The notes under the pieces are model-generated. The model was not told the origin of the DNA. It did not search any database and worked only from the letters and a program-made list of their open reading frames with translations. A DNA stretch of 64,000 nucleotides from Salvelinus alpinus (taxonomy: Eukaryota; Chordata; Actinopteri; Salmoniformes; Salmonidae), in contig NC_092087.1 in NCBI RefSeq assembly GCF_045679555.1, positions 81,276,901-81,340,900 of the forward strand, in the 5' to 3' direction. Below are positions 27,701 through 37,300 of this stretch, one piece after another. The translations under genes were made by a program, and so were the position numbers. How positions within the stretch are numbered: the stretch's first letter is position 1; every line of letters begins with the position of its first letter.

Positions 27701-30700
27701 ATAATTGGCCAATTTGAAATTCTCACGAATGGCTTGTTTTTGTTTTGTTATTTGAGGTAGAAATATGTACAACTCTTGCATGTACGATTACTGTTGAAAA
27801 ACTCGCTTTCATACGATGCAAAGTCCGACATTCTATACCATTCGGTCTCATCCAACTGTGCGACAGACTGAATGGCAATAGCCTAATAGACTGTAAATTC
27901 TTACATTGTCTCCCTCCCTGAATGTAGAGGCCTGTTCTGGTTCCAGGTGCATAAAGTCCACCAGGCCGGTGAAGGAAGAGAGGAACTCCAGAATCAGACC
28001 GTGTAGGGTCACCTAGAACCACAGGGTCAACCACAATCAAACAGAACATCAACAGATTATTGACTTTAAAAAAAAAAGACCTCTCAGATATACTAAATTG
28101 CAAGTTCTCTAGTTCCTATCAATATTACAAAAGGTTTATACGTCAAGCAACAAGAGACATTTGCCAACAATACTAAGCCACGAAACAGTGTAATTAATTG
28201 TTCCTTTATAATCATAGGTGTAAGCCAACACTTCTCTGTGCTTAGACTACTAATTTGTATAAGACTGTTGTTAGAATACAGTATTCAGTCACTGTACTTT
28301 TTTGATCTGGGCCTTGACCAGTAGGCCAGGCAGCAGGTTGGTAAGGGTCCAGCCGTGCTCTGTGTCTGCAACGGCCTGAGCCACCGCCGTGGGGCTGATG
28401 GACAGACGGACCACACGCCCATCGTTCTTCACCTCCTCCAACAGAGAAGTCACATACTGGCCCAACTTCAGCTCTGCAACACCAGGGTTGTTGTGTTCAT
28501 TAGGCATCAAACGGAAGAAAACAGAAAGGGGCTACCGGGACTTGTCCCATAAGAAATTCTCATTTATATTTTCCGTTGCAAAACATTTAAAAACTTTTTC
28601 AATTGCGAGCCACAATGAACATGACCCAGAAAAGTCACATTCAACAGTTAATAACACATTACTAATTTTGACGTCTACAGAGTACATTGAAGAAATGTAT
28701 CAGACTTCTGAAGAAACTAACAGTGTGACATTGAATGGAATGTGTATTACATTTGATGTGAAAGGGGACTCTTTAGATACCTTTAGGACTATTCGTTTTG
28801 TCTTTGGCTGCCTGCTTGGGCAGGAAGGCCTTGGTTCCCTTGATACCGAGGTCAACCAGGTAGCCGTGATCCTCAATACTCTCCACACAACCACTCAGGA
28901 TCTGAAACAAAAACGTGAAACATCAGTCGAAGCCTAAAACATGACCTCAAATCATAAACAGGACATCACAATTTTCTTTATTTTTCTAGCTCATCTTAAG
29001 ACAAATGTCTCTGTCTTCAACTGAAGACACACTGCTCTGGGGAACTGAACCCAGAGACACAAAACGTGACCCTGACTCAGTGACCCCCCCGAGACAGACT
29101 GTGCCCCGCTCCGTCTCGTCATCGTATCATCACGGAAGAGGATATCACGGGCCCAGATCCTGTTTGTAATTTGTACTACATCACGTATACTGTAGATGTT
29201 GACTCACCAAGCCAGCCTTCAGAGAGCCAGTACTCAAGCCCTTGTTGACCTCTTTGGGGTTGATTGACAGCTGAATGCTGACCGATCCTCCTTTGGCAGT
29301 GTCCAACCTGGCTACCACACACCTGACCAGCATGCCCGGGGAGAAGAGACTGGGGAGAGAGAAGATCTCCTGGAGCAAAAGAGCAAAGTGGATCCATTAG
29401 GATGTCTTGTTCACACCTCATTCGTACAGTATCAGGCATCTTCTTCTGAACTCCGTGAGGTCGTGAGCCCCCGGTGCACCAAGCAAAAAATAAAATAATT
29501 AAAGCTGTATACGTTTTTTGAACTCGAGAGCACAGTTCTTCTAAATATTGTGTAATACGAGGATAAGACCTCTCAGGCCGTGTGTAGACTACAGTTAATT
29601 CAGTTTTTGTATTCTGATCAAGGAGTTTTGATCATGCATCTACACTACATTTAAATATGTCTACAGTGTCCGGATTCCCTTTCCCGCGCTATATTCAAAT
29701 GTCAGTAAGCATTCTGCAAACGGTGGCATAGGCAAAAGATGATAATAGCACAAAATATTGTAACTAGTCAACTAGCCCCTGTAGCTAGCCAGCCAGCTCA
29801 GAAAGCTAAAGGGGTTAGCATAACCATCTCTGTAACTCTAGCCAAACAAAATTGTGTTTTTCAAAATATTAGCCAGCTGGATTGCATTTATGAAGCCAGC
29901 AAACACATTCCTCACACACTAAGAACGCGTTTCCCCCACAACAGTATAATGAAAAGATGGCTCTCGCTCCCAAAAAACAAGTTTCTAAAGACTTCAGTAG
30001 CCTGATAGCGTCCAGACTCAGGAGAAATCTGCACACAATGCGTCCCTGAGGTGATCAGCCTTATATGAACCCAATGCGACTTTTGTGTGCCTAGAATTGT
30101 CTTTTCAGTGATTATCGTATTCTGATAACAGAAGTAGCATCTATGTGTCAAGTGTAGACATGCCCTTAGATCTGCCTTATTAGACATCTCAAAAACAAGT
30201 GCATAGCCTTTTACCTATATAAGACAGAACAATCCCCTCGGTAGGAGTTACATTAAATGTGTTACCTCTGAAGAAGCAGAGTCCAGGTGGTCACTCAGTA
30301 TCTTGGTGTACGAGTCCGAGATATTGGAAATGTTCAGGTATCCCAAAAGGCCGCTGGGCAGGTAAATCGTCACCTCAAAATCTGCCACCTCCTTCACACA
30401 GCCCAGCAGTAGGGTACCCACCTTCAGGCTCTGGGGGTAAAAAAAAAAACAGGATTGTGTTCATTAGTAATCAAACAGAAGAAAATGTACTGAAACATAG
30501 AGGGACTCCCTGGACTTATCCAATAAGAAATGCTTTTTTACCCCTTTCCGTTACACAACCTTTAAAAAAAAATGCAACGTTGTGCCCTTATGAGCATGAC
30601 CCAGGTTCAGAGCACATTCAAAGGGTGTGCAAAGGAAATGAGATGGCAGAGAAACATAAAATGTTAAAAAGTACTTTGTTGATTGAACTTACTTTTAACT

Positions 30701-31169
30701 GTAGGATATCTACAGAGGTTGTTGTATTGAGCTTCAGAGCCTCCTCTTTGCTCGTCTTTTGCCTCTTAGCTTTCTTCAAGGCATCCTCTTTCTGTCCCTT
30801 CCTTTTCTTGGATTCTTCTGGTTTATGTGTCTGACAGAGTCAACCACAAAAGTATCTTCACTGACAGACAGAATACTGTTTGAGATGCACATTTGAGCTT
30901 AGCTCTGGTCCAGGGTGTCAGTCGGTTGCACTGTCGCCAGAGTGTCAGTCGGCTGCACTGTCGCGAACGAATCTCTGGACCAGAGCTAATTTGAGCTAAA
31001 ACCACAATAAGGTTCGTATATCACATTGATGATTGACAAGACTCGTTATTTATTTTTTTACCTCGAACAGATTGTCCACTTCTGTATGCCTTCTCACAGG
31101 TTCTGCTTTACTTTCAGTGGTCTGCTTGGTTTTACCTCCACGAGGGAAGTCCTCCTCCATTGATGCCAT
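12724..31169 (-). CDS. pdcd11: PDCD11 / RRP5 homologue, rRNA-processing factor
   Basis: Nucleolar protein needed for pre-rRNA cleavage toward both subunits. I trace 34 coding exons with matching phases. From the start: 31062-31169, 30693-30830, 30266-30430, 29208-29369, 28781-28901, 28298-28473, 27905-28012, 27419-27625, 26862-26986, 26276-26339, 25876-26022, 24806-25057, 24226-24351, 23825-24019, 23395-23568, 22805-23018, 22455-22607, 22025-22134, 21239-21732, 21025-21087, 20837-20933, 20643-20732, 20336-20441, 19870-20047, 19640-19696, 19282-19404, 18842-18955, 18401-18569, 17662-17934, 17131-17381, 15224-15392, 14830-14983, 14317-14482, 12724-12895. Total 1806 residues (human 1871). The start [12 protein letters not shown] matches human MANLEESFPRGG. 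Repeated S1 RNA-binding domains fill the first three quarters, an acidic/lysine-rich linker follows, and C-terminal HAT repeats ([31 protein letters not shown]) end the protein. The frame is intact. Confidence 0.96.
12959..14110 (-). mobile_element. Tc1-like transposon in the last pdcd11 intron
   Basis: The left end CAGTGCATTCAGAAATTATTC with AGACCCCTTGACC has an inverted partner, GGGTCTGAATAATTATG, near 14040. The transposase reads on the minus strand from about 13745, with [37 protein letters not shown] and [20 protein letters not shown] (the D and D residues of the DDE triad are visible as SDET and QDND). A frame change lies near 13540, between the SEEWD and [11 protein letters not shown] segments, and the region coding the N-terminal helix-turn-helix is missing between about 13850 and 13960. 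The right terminus is shortened. Non-functional. Confidence 0.88.
14166..14260. repeat. Foldback MITE-like repeat
   Basis: TAGCCTGGTCCCAGATGTGT at the left and CCTGGGATCAGGCTA at the right are inverted ends around TGCCAACTCCTATGGTCATT. It lies in the pdcd11 intron just left of exon 14317-14482. Confidence 0.75.
15522..16696. repeat. Possible DNA-transposon relic with TAGGGCT ends
   Basis: CTAGGGCTTTTCATTT at 15524, with GGCGGTATGATGG just inside, is mirrored by ATACGGTACACTGCCC and AGCCCTAG at 16672-16696. A second start-like sequence, TAGGGCTGCACGATACGG, sits at 15780, suggesting one element inside another. I cannot read a transposase. It occupies most of the 1.7-kb pdcd11 intron between exons 17131 and 15392. 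Confidence 0.4.
17005..17075 (+). mobile_element. SINE tail fragment (V-SINE-like)
   Basis: TTGTAAGTCGCTCTGGATAA, GAGCGTCTGCTAAATGACTT and AAATGTAAATGTAA form the conserved 3' end that also occurs, inverted, at 41056 and 45875. No tRNA-like head is attached. The family name is from memory. Confidence 0.65.
21960..22015 (+). repeat. Half copy of the MITE seen at 12039
   Basis: GTGTTCCAAACACACTATAT followed by AGGAACTAGGGTGTCACTTG corresponds to the right arm of the foldback repeat at 12039-12163, diverged and without its partner arm. Confidence 0.5.
23245..23311. repeat. 20-bp tandem repeat in a pdcd11 intron
   Basis: About three units of ACTCCCATTGACCCCTACTA, followed by decayed versions (ACTCCAATTGACTGTGGCTA) to about 23360. 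It lies next to exon 23395-23568. Confidence 0.9.
24390..24542. repeat. Foldback MITE in a pdcd11 intron
   Basis: GCAGCCCAATTCTGAT at the left pairs with ATCAGAATTGGGCTGT at the right. Inner arms CCACTAATTGG and CCAATTAGTG extend the hairpin. Flanking TTTAGA/TCTAAA lengthens the similarity slightly. Confidence 0.85.
25138..25725. repeat. Salmonid interspersed repeat, TTAA-flanked at left
   Basis: Starts TTAAAACCTCTTATGGATC and ends near GGTCAGATCCTTAGAAG, a diverged inverted partner. Inside are GATTAGCATGAGGTTGTAAG, TGCTGCTACCTAGTGGCC and CATATCCTTGCTTCAGGTCC, a block I recognise as very common in salmonid genomes. TTAA at the end suggests a piggyBac-like nonautonomous element, but this is inference. 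Confidence 0.6.
26358..26443. repeat. 28-bp tandem repeat, three units
   Basis: Three copies of an AGCTGGAACAAACATACGT-containing unit of about 28 bp in the pdcd11 intron upstream (minus sense) of exon 26276-26339. The units differ at only one or two bases. Confidence 0.85.
28495..28632. repeat. Short salmonid repeat with GTGTTCATTAG end
   Basis: GTGTTCATTAGGCATCAAAC at the left, CCATAAGAAATTCTC in the middle and CAATGAACATGACCCAG at the right. Related copies are at 30457 and 37203. The ends are short inverted repeats (GTTCATT/AATGAAC), so it is probably a MITE. Confidence 0.65.
30457..30603. repeat. Short salmonid repeat, second copy
   Basis: GTGTTCATTAGTAATCAAAC, CCAATAAGAAATGCT and TTATGAGCATGACCCAGG match the copy at 28495. 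It lies between pdcd11 exons 2 and 3. Confidence 0.65.
30890..30990. repeat. Inverted repeat with inner direct duplication
   Basis: AGCTCTGGTCCAG at about 30900 is mirrored by CTGGACCAGAGCT at about 30975. Between them, GTGTCAGTCGGTTGCACTGT and GTGTCAGTCGGCTGCACTGT are direct repeats of about 33 bp. It lies in pdcd11 intron 1 (coding numbering). Confidence 0.8.
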
Positions 31170-31269
31170 GGTTGTTTACTGATTTAAAGGTCTACAGAGA
31201 CAAATTACACAGGGAATGTTATCAATCAGAGAGGAAAGGGGGCGACAAGGGTTCTTTTAGAACACATGT

Positions 31270-31797
31270 CAGTGGTGGAAAAAGCACCCAATTTTCATAC
31301 TTAAAAGTAAAGATACCTTTAAAGAAATTGACTCAAGTAAAAGTTAGTCACCCTGTAAAATACGACTTGAGTAAAAGTCTAAAAGTATTGGGTGTTAAAT
31401 GTACTTAAGTATCAAAATTAGAAGTATAAATCATTTAAAATTGCTTATATTAGGCAAATCAGACGACACAATGTTCTTGTTTTTATTAGGATAGCCATGA
31501 GCACAGTTCAACACTCAGACATAATTTACAAACGAAGCATTTGTGTTTAGTGAGTCTGCCAGATCTGAGGCAGTAGGGATTACCAGGGATGTTCTCTTGA
31601 TAAGTGAATTGGACAATTGTCCTGTCTTGCTAAGCATTCAAAATGTAATTTCTACTTTTGGGTGTCAGGTAAAATGTATGGAGTAAAACGTACATTATTT
31701 TCTTTAGAAATGTAGTCAAAAATATGAATACTAAAGTAAAGTACAGATACCCCAAAAAACGACTTATGTAGTACTTAAAAGTATGTTTACACCACTG
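31270..31797. mobile_element. Nonautonomous hAT-like element
   Basis: Ends CAGTGGTGG (31270) and CACCACTG (31797) are inverted. CACATGT (31263-31269) and CACATGT (31798-31804) flank it, a 7-8 bp target duplication as expected for hAT. The interior (TACTTAAAAGTAAAGATACC, TCTGCCAGATCTGAGGCAGT) is a sequence I know as frequent in salmonids, and it has no transposase. It inserted just upstream of the pdcd11 start codon exon, within the 5'UTR intron. Confidence 0.85.
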
Positions 31798-32162
31798 CAC
31801 ATGTCAAGCAATGTATGATTGTACAGTTTCACATATCGACTATTTCTAATACACCTATGATAAAGCTTTTGATTGTGAACACTTTGGCATTGCTACATGC
31901 ACATTGAGTGTATTATTTACCTTCTGCTTCACAAAATATTTAGCTAGAATCTTGATGGCTTGCTAGGTAGCTACATCCCCACTAGCTCCCAAAACATCAG
32001 CAGCATTGCTAACGTTAGCTAGTAAGCTACAGTCCGTTAGCATGCAGGCTATACAAACCAGACAATCGGTTAAAACAAAAAAATACAACAATCAATACGT
32101 GCCAACGTTATCCTCGATTGTACATGTTTATACAAATGTAACATCCACCAGCAAACTCTACC

Positions 32163-32520
32163 TTTTTCTTTTAAATATCCAGTTCAGACGTTGGTATGCA
32201 AGCTCACATGTGTGGATCAGAAGCACGCCATGTTTTCAAACCGGAAACGGACTTCAGTGGGCGTTTCGCTAATTGTCCATTCACGTCCATCTTTCAAGTG
32301 ATTGACGTTTCAACACACCTGTCACTGTCCAATTTTACTTTAAAAGGCGGGGTTATTAATTGACTGACGTTAGCTTCGTCCACAAACATTGGTTCACTAA
32401 GTACTAACCACTGAACATGCGCTGTAGAGAGTAGGCGGGATTTCCTGATACTTTTAGCATTTCGGCCTCTCTCGTTGAAGGGCACTTGTTCAATTCCGTG
32501 CACAAGGGTCGTGTGTTGAA
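32163..32520. promoter_or_regulatory. Candidate bidirectional promoter for pdcd11 and atp5mk
   Basis: On the minus side a donor (AAAAAG|GTAGAG, plus 32162) could end a noncoding first exon of pdcd11. It would splice to the acceptor TCTCTGTAG just above 31192, which precedes the start-codon exon. On the plus side GTGTTGAAG|GTAAGAAT (32520) could end a noncoding first exon of atp5mk. The 300 bp between hold CGGAAACGG, GCGGGATTTCC and other GC-rich words and no TATA box, as in head-to-head housekeeping promoters. Start sites are inferred. Confidence 0.45.
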
Positions 32521-33184
32521 GGTAAGAATAGTGACAATCATTATAACATCTAGCTTTATTCATTTCCCTACGTTTTATAACAGCGTTGTCCAGGAGGCTG
32601 TTACTTGTGGTGTCTCTAAAATGCCAGTTTAGTTGTTTGTCAGTACCAACTAATCTTGCTAGCCAATATTGCTAACGTTAGCGAGGTAGCTCAAGACAAG
32701 CCAGATTGTTTGCGAACGTTAACCTCTGGCGCTAGCTAGCTACTGCCTGGCCAGCTACTGTTTTTGAATGAAAGTGAACCAGCTAACATGTAATACCCAC
32801 ACAAATATAGCAGTCCGCTTTGGGTTGAATGGTACCACACAATTACATTATATAATTACTGTAACTAGTTAACGTTACGTTAGCCCATTTGTTTCCACTG
32901 TTGTGGGATGAAGCTGTCTGGCTTGCAGGCCGTCAGGCTTGTCAACTAGAGCTACTCAGCCTCAATGTTTGACAGGCAAGTTGTCTTGAGTAATCAATTC
33001 CCCCCAGTACAATAAGTACTGATATTAACGTCTTGCGCATGGGTGTTAGAAATAGGCCATTCCATAATTTGTGGTTGGCATTTTTTGGGGGGTTGGCATT
33101 ACTTGCCCTCTGTAATCCTCCCATTATCAATGCATTGTAATTGACTGAGTAATCTATTTCTCTCGGGACCAGCTACTATCCAAC

Positions 33185-33483
33185 ATGGGCGGACACGACG
33201 CAGGAACCAGTCACCAGTTTACTGGTTTTGCCAAGTACTTCAATGCATACACAATCACAGGCAGGAGGAACGTAAGTTCATACATTAATTAAATGCTGGC
33301 ATGCGGAGTTGTGATTGTGTCAATCAACTGTGCAAGATGGTGTACAACCATTTGACATTCTCAGAAAGGTCACGTGTGCTATTCTGTCCACAGTGCGTCT
33401 TGCTCACATATGCAAGCATAGCCACCATTGCCCTCTTCTTCAAGTTGAAGCCCAAGAAACAGGCGGCTGTCACGGCAAAGTGA
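33185..33483 (+). CDS. atp5mk: ATP synthase membrane subunit k (DAPIT/USMG5)
   Basis: Small inner-membrane subunit of mitochondrial F1Fo ATP synthase, linked to dimer stability. Two coding exons, 33185-33271 and 33394-33483, join in phase 0 and give 58 residues, the same length as human. The order of features is QFTGFAKYFNAYTITGRRN at residues 11-29, one membrane helix CVLLTYASIATIALFFKLK, then a lysine-rich tail ending in VTAK. The match to human (QFTGIKKYFNSYTLTGRMN, then VLATYGSIALIVLYFKL) is clear. The start ATG is the first in the exon. A donor at 33485 directly after the TGA leads to a 3'UTR exon from 33682. The gene is divergent from pdcd11 and convergent with taf5, as in human 10q24. 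Confidence 0.96.
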
Positions 33484-33793
33484 TGTGAGTGTATTGCATA
33501 GGATACCGTCAGTTTCTCGTACCCATTTTGTCTAGCAAACGTATCATTTTTTTTAAGACCGCACCGTTTTATAATCAAATATCTATTTGACTATAATCAG
33601 GAGTCTTTTGTATGGACAATACATGTTTCTGCCTGGTGGAAAGCTAACTGTATATTTCCCATGTGTTCTTGTTTCCCCACAGGTGTCCTGGCTGTTCTGT
33701 AGTATAGTGGTCGGAAGTTTGGCGACAGCTGGATGTGCTTGTAAGAAATAAGGCCATATTATTTGGCATCACCGTGTTATTAACGTTATTAAC

Positions 33794-33799
33794 AATAAA
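33794..33799 (+). terminator. atp5mk: Poly(A) signal of atp5mk
   Basis: AATAAA inside ATTAACAATAAAAAC, about 110 bp into the last (untranslated) exon that begins after CCCCACAG at 33681. Confidence 0.75.
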
Positions 33800-33840
33800 A
33801 ACTATGTAAAATTGAACCCACCAAGTTATTAAAAAAGTGT

Positions 33841-33846
33841 TTTATT
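33841..33846 (-). terminator. taf5: Poly(A) signal of taf5
   Basis: TTTATT on the plus strand, AATAAA in taf5 sense, about 460 bp after the taf5 stop. It lies only 42 bp from the opposing atp5mk signal, so the mRNA 3' ends probably meet or overlap. Confidence 0.6.
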
Positions 33847-34308
33847 TACACAATATGCACCATTATAAAATACTATATATAGCATGACAGCCACATAAAA
33901 CTGTGTTTGTGGCAGTGAAAAAAACATGGTCTCTTTAGGCTAGTAATGGCACTCATTATGGGAGTAATGTGACACTGGTCCTGGGTCAGTTTTGCATTTC
34001 CCCACTAAGGATTCATATTTGTGAAGACAAGCATATCCTGTATCTAGGGGCAATTTCACCCCAGAGTAATTTTAGGCTGGGTGGGCTCAATCAGATCCTA
34101 GATCAGCTTGATGATGAGGCTGCAGCTTTTGGAACAACCATGGTCCTTAGGTATGCATCACAGTAGATGAACTTCAGTTAGCCAATTCAACTGGTTGGGC
34201 ATTTTGCTTTGATCCACTGTCTTTAACTGGTTGGATACGACTTTTGTAATTTCTCTTCTCACACAACCCTAGTCTTTTTTTTTTTTTAGCAGGGGGTTCT
34301 CAATGTCC

Positions 34309-37300
34309 TCATGGGTTGTAGGCCCCTGCAGCCAGCAGTAGGTTCCTGCGGGTGAAGTGCAGGTGAATGACAGGGGTGGACTTGGTCATGTAGGTGCCTA
34401 GCAACAGCTCCTGGGAGTTCTCTGGTAGATGGATGTGACCTGTAGCTGCGGTGAAGTCATCCAGCTCCACATCATCAAAGGCCTTCAGTGTATCCCACAG
34501 TTTTACAGTGTTATCCATTGAGCCTGGAAAATATTATTATTATGAGTGGTGGAAAACTACAAGCATACATTTCTTGTAGACCCAATATCCCCCTAAACCA
34601 TACTGTGCTTGCTCAGATATTTTCTTTTCACGTTGTCCTTTCAAGTATGGTGGGTGCATGAACAGGCCAGTTAGACTAAAGGGCCACAAACCTGAGGCTA
34701 GTATCTCTCCGTCCCTGCTGAACTTGAGGGCGTAGATGGCATCAGTATGTCCCTTCAGCTCTCCGACCATCAGGCCGTGACCAACATCCCACAGTAGAAC
34801 CCTGCTGTCAGTTGCTCCCGAGGCCATGAACTTCCCATTGGGGGAGAAGGCCAGAGAATGAATGGGGCCCTGGGAACCAAACCGGTTTATTGAGATGGAG
34901 GTTCAGTAACATCACACACATTACTCTTGTGTACAGTATGCAACAAGTTATTTTAAATCATACATACAATATACATTTGTACAAAAGGACATGTTACTCA
35001 GGGTTGTGAAAAAAATGAATTCAGGTTGTTCCTCCTCCCTTTCAAGGTGTTGTCTCCCATTTCATGCCTACTAAACATGACCTTGAACACCAAACCATCC
35101 TATACACATTCTATTGGGAGAGAACAGATCACCAGGTTCCCTATGACCTTGAACTCTTCGTACCTTGTGACCCGTGAGGATGCGGACACAGTTGCCAGTC
35201 AGGACGTCCCAGAGGCGGATGGTACGGTCAGCTGAACCCGTGGCCACGTAGTTGGCGTTAGGGTGGAAGCGGGTGCACGTGATGTCAGCCAGGTGACCAG
35301 CGAACATACGCAGTGGCTGGTAGTGGTCAGTCGCCCACAGACTGCGGAAGAAGACAACGCAAAACCTCAAAAAGACCAGTGACTGTTTTCTTGTGACCCA
35401 TCAGGTAAACAAAACCAAATTACAGTCAGGCTTTTTCTCTAGACATAAATTAAGCCTTGAAAGCCCTTTCAATAGAGAATTTCCATTGAACATCCTTCTC
35501 AGTCCAGGAAACAGGCCCAAAGAATGCCATTCATCAATTGCATTGAAACAAATGAAACATTAGGTATTAATAAGGGTTCTTACCGAGCGACTCGGTCATG
35601 TCCCCCAGAGATAAAGTAGTAACCATAGGGTGAGAACTGAGTGTCCCAGACAGGGTAGTTGTGTCCTTTATACCCCACCAGACAGGTGAACGTCTGCAGA
35701 CTCCACAGTCTGACCGTACCGTCCTCAGAACTGGACAACAGGTAGTTCCTAAAATACATGATTAGAGGAGAATTGAAGTTAACCATAGAAATAAGAACAC
35801 TAGAACAGACAGTAACTCTAGTGTTTCAAATCTCTATGAAGTCAATTAATTCAAACTATGTATCCTTGCCTCCTCTTTAACATTAGTCCAATACGCCACA
35901 CTACATGATACACCCAGGTCCAGTTTTCCACACACAGATTAATTATAGTCCTGGACTAAAAAGCCCTTAGACCAGGGAGCATAAAAATTCCATTAACGAT
36001 GTATAGTGGACTCCTTTTTAGAAGAATTTGACGGCAAGGAAATAAGACAGCTTCAGTGCGGCCTTCCAGACCTCATTGAAGACCGAATGCCGCCCCCGGG
36101 GCAAAATCAGTTCCACGCCCCTACCTTAGACATTCTCCATTGAGCATTCTTCATAGTCCGAGACCAGGTTTAATATGAGTTTGGGAAAGTGTCCTCCCCA
36201 ATGATCACTTTATAACATCTTACCTGTCAGGGCTGAAGCTGATGCCGTATACTGGTCCACTGTGTCCGTACAGGATCTTAGACTCACTGGCCGTCTTCTC
36301 ATCCATGATCCTCTCCAACACGTCATCAGACTCTTTATCAATATTACTCAGGTCTACAGGGAGATGAGAGAGAGAGGGAGCAGATTTAAAGTCGTGGTTA
36401 CTATCAATTTATGTGCAAGCTTATGATCTCAAGTTCAACAATGGTTATAGATGGATTGTGGAATGCTACTTTCAGCCTTGGTTATAACATGTGTTTCGAT
36501 GTGTGTATGATGTATTGTATATTATCTCTGCGGTCACCATTGTCATTTACCTGCTGCAGATTTGACCCGGCGTAGTTTCTTGGGTGTGACGCTCCACACC
36601 CTAACGGTGGAGTCAGCGAAGCCCCCCGCGATCAGACTGGAGTCATCTGTGAAGTCCACCGCTGTCAGACCCTACAGGTCAAAGGTCAAGACAGAATACT
36701 GTATGTTACCGCATTGTTTTGTGGTAATACTGTGAATAAAAGTTTTATTCACAATATTAAATAATGATGCTTTAGAAGCGTCACGTTGATAACACTGAGC
36801 TCATCACAAACAAATGAATAAGGTTTTGTCAACATTGAAATCAAGTTATACTTGAATACTAATAAAGTTATCATTCAAACATTCAAAATCCATATCCAAG
36901 CATGGCTGACCTGGTAAGCGTTGAGGAAGGAGTAGAAACAGATGGAGGGTAGGTTGTCTGGGCCCAGACGGATCTTCTTAGTGGCCTCCTTCATGTTCAT
37001 GATCTTGTCCAGCTTGTCAGAGTCCTTCAGCTCGGGGAGGGGGATTCTTGGATATTAAAAATTAACACGGTCAATTTATACATCATTCATAAGTCATAGT
37101 CAGGCAGTAACAGTTGTTTCAATGGGGAGGGACTGCAAATGCTAACAAGCTTCGTGGCTAACTCTAGTGCAGAATAGAGTACAAATGTTGTTCGTGGTCT
37201 CTGAAACATAAGGAAATCTGGGCTGTGTTCATTAGGCACCAAATGAAAACTGACAAACAGGGACTACCTGGACTGGTCCAATAAGAAATAAACATTTTCA

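Noticed and set aside
34540-34827. Separate small WD40 gene
   Set aside because: It is taf5 exon 34692-34869 plus intron read-through.
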